This document shows positions 15,102 to 15,871 of a stretch of 15,871 nucleotides of DNA, piece by piece. This stretch comes from Betaproteobacteria bacterium (GTDB taxonomy: Bacteria > Pseudomonadota > Gammaproteobacteria > Burkholderiales > SG8-39): contig JAOUFA010000033.1 in the NCBI GenBank assembly GCA_029858545.1, positions 1 to 15,871 of the forward strand, written 5' to 3'. Position 1 is the stretch's first letter. Each line of letters opens with the position of its first letter. The notes under the pieces were generated by a model, which saw only the letters and a program-made list of their open reading frames with translations, was not told the origin of the DNA and made no database searches. Position numbers and translations under genes: made by a program.

Positions 15102-15871
15102 TCACGCCGCATCGATCTGGCTGAGGATTTCTTCATCGGTATAGTGGTTCAGATAGATGGCCTTGGTCGGGCACTTGGCGTTGCACAACCCATCGCCCTT
15201 GCATAGCACGGGATTCACCCGGGCCTTCCTGCCCAGCGGCGTGTCATAGAAATCGATCGCGTCGTACGTGCACGCCGAAATGCAGGCGCCGCAGGCCACG
15301 CAGGCGCTCTCCTTGACGTCGCAAATGGCGCCGGTGGCGGTGACCGAATTCTTCGACAGCACATTGATCGCTCGGCCCGCGGCGCCGTATGCCTGGCTGA
15401 TCGTCTCCGACAGATGCTTGGGGTAATGCGCCGTCCCGCACAGAAAGATGCCATCGGCCGCGAAATCCACCGGCCGGAGTTTTACGTGGGCCTCCTGGAA
15501 GAATCCGTCCGGATTGAGCGGCACCTTGAACAGCCTGGACAGATCCTGGCTCGCCGAGGAAGGAACCACCGCGGCCGCGAGCGCGAGCAGATCGGCCTCC
15601 AGCGCAAGTTTCCGGCCCAGGATCGGATCGCGCACGGTCACTCTCAGCATCGTCCGTGCGCCCTCCTCGACCGCCTCGACCAGAGGCCTGTCATCGGGCT
15701 CGTAGCGGATGAACCTCACGCCTAGCTCGGCCGCCCGCCGGTAGTAGTCCTCCCTGAACCCGTAGGTCCTCATGTCCCGGAACACGACGGTGATCTCCAT
15801 CCCGGGAGAAGTCTCCTTGAGCTTCAGGGCGTTCTTGATCGCCTGGCCGCAGCAGACCCGGCTGCAGTAGT
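15102..15871 (-). CDS. hdrA: HdrA-like FAD/iron-sulfur protein, C-terminal part (BamE type), runs off the window
   Basis: The frame stays open to the right edge, giving 255 C-terminal residues; the ATG at 15800 is internal, because YCSRVCCGQAIKNAL precedes it, the usual HdrA C-S-x-x-C-C segment. The rest shows the FAD-domain stretch VVFRDMRTYGFREDYY, the FLCGTAHYPKHLSETISQAYGA segment typical of HdrA, and a C-terminal pair of ferredoxin motifs. The first is intact (CVACGACISAC). In the second, CKGDGLCNAKCP, Asp replaces the second Cys. HdrA is the flavin-based electron-bifurcating core of heterodisulfide reductase and related complexes. With MvhD- and NuoEF-like neighbours it would couple NADH oxidation or formation to a low-potential carrier such as ferredoxin or the tungsten enzyme. 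Full HdrA is normally about 650 residues or more, so most of the FAD domain and the N-terminus lie outside. Confidence 0.9.
   Translation of the reverse strand, partial: YCSRVCCGQAIKNALKLKETSPGMEITVVFRDMRTYGFREDYYRRAAELGVRFIRYEPDDRPLVEAVEEGARTMLRVTVRDPILGRKLALEADLLALAAAVVPSSASQDLSRLFKVPLNPDGFFQEAHVKLRPVDFAADGIFLCGTAHYPKHLSETISQAYGAAGRAINVLSKNSVTATGAICDVKESACVACGACISACTYDAIDFYDTPLGRKARVNPVLCKGDGLCNAKCPTKAIYLNHYTDEEILSQIDAA

Noticed and set aside
15798..15800. ATG as a start of the HdrA-like gene
   Set aside because: The frame stays open upstream to the window edge and contains the HdrA C-S-x-x-C-C segment, so this ATG is internal.

Overview
This is a high-GC proteobacterial window, probably betaproteobacterial. 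The evidence is the very GC-rich codon use, Gram-negative copper-handling genes (PCu(A)C chaperone and DUF2946), and a hybrid PAS histidine kinase. No rRNA, tRNA, transposase, integrase or CRISPR is visible. Taxonomy is an inference only.

Layout. (1) Positions 1-1740, plus strand: the C-terminal part of a hybrid sensor kinase (PAS, PAS, HisKA, HATPase, receiver). Its stop codon overlaps that of the convergent copper chaperone gene. (2) 1737-2707, minus strand: a two-gene periplasmic copper group (PCu(A)C and DUF2946) separated by a hairpin-rich spacer. (3) 2794-15871, minus strand: one co-directional block of at least 12 genes that runs off the right edge, with the longest internal gap 183 bp. 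In transcription order it encodes: an HdrA-like flavoprotein (C-terminal part only), an MvhD-like protein fused to a helix-turn-helix, NuoE-like, extended NuoF-like and NuoG-N-like subunits, a tungsten AOR-family subunit resembling BamB, and a three-cluster ferredoxin subunit resembling BamC. A 183-bp spacer with an FNR/DNR-like palindrome follows. After it come the FAD, [2Fe-2S] and molybdopterin subunits of a xanthine-oxidase-family enzyme that resembles 4-hydroxybenzoyl-CoA reductase, then an EntE/DhbE-type aryl-acid adenylating enzyme, then a small cysteine-containing protein of unknown function.

How the genes could work together (inference). The ligase would activate an aryl acid, perhaps a hydroxybenzoate, to its CoA thioester. 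The molybdenum enzyme would hydroxylate, or reductively dehydroxylate, the ring or acyl-CoA. The BamB/BamC-like tungsten enzyme would carry out a low-potential reduction, with the HdrA/MvhD/NuoEFG-like module linking it to NADH and ferredoxin, possibly by flavin-based electron bifurcation. The block resembles the bamBCDEFGHI class II benzoyl-CoA reductase locus of strict anaerobes, but the gene order is rearranged, no bamD is visible, and it is joined to a molybdenum hydroxylase set and a siderophore-type ligase.

Points that argue against a plain bam locus: the acid residue recalled for BamB (Glu251) appears to be missing; the FAD subunit lacks the [4Fe-4S] insert of true 4-hydroxybenzoyl-CoA reductases; and the ligase pocket differs from that of 2,3-dihydroxybenzoate enzymes. 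The Hdr/Nuo/AOR half also looks less GC-extreme than the left half of the window, which may point to separate origins.
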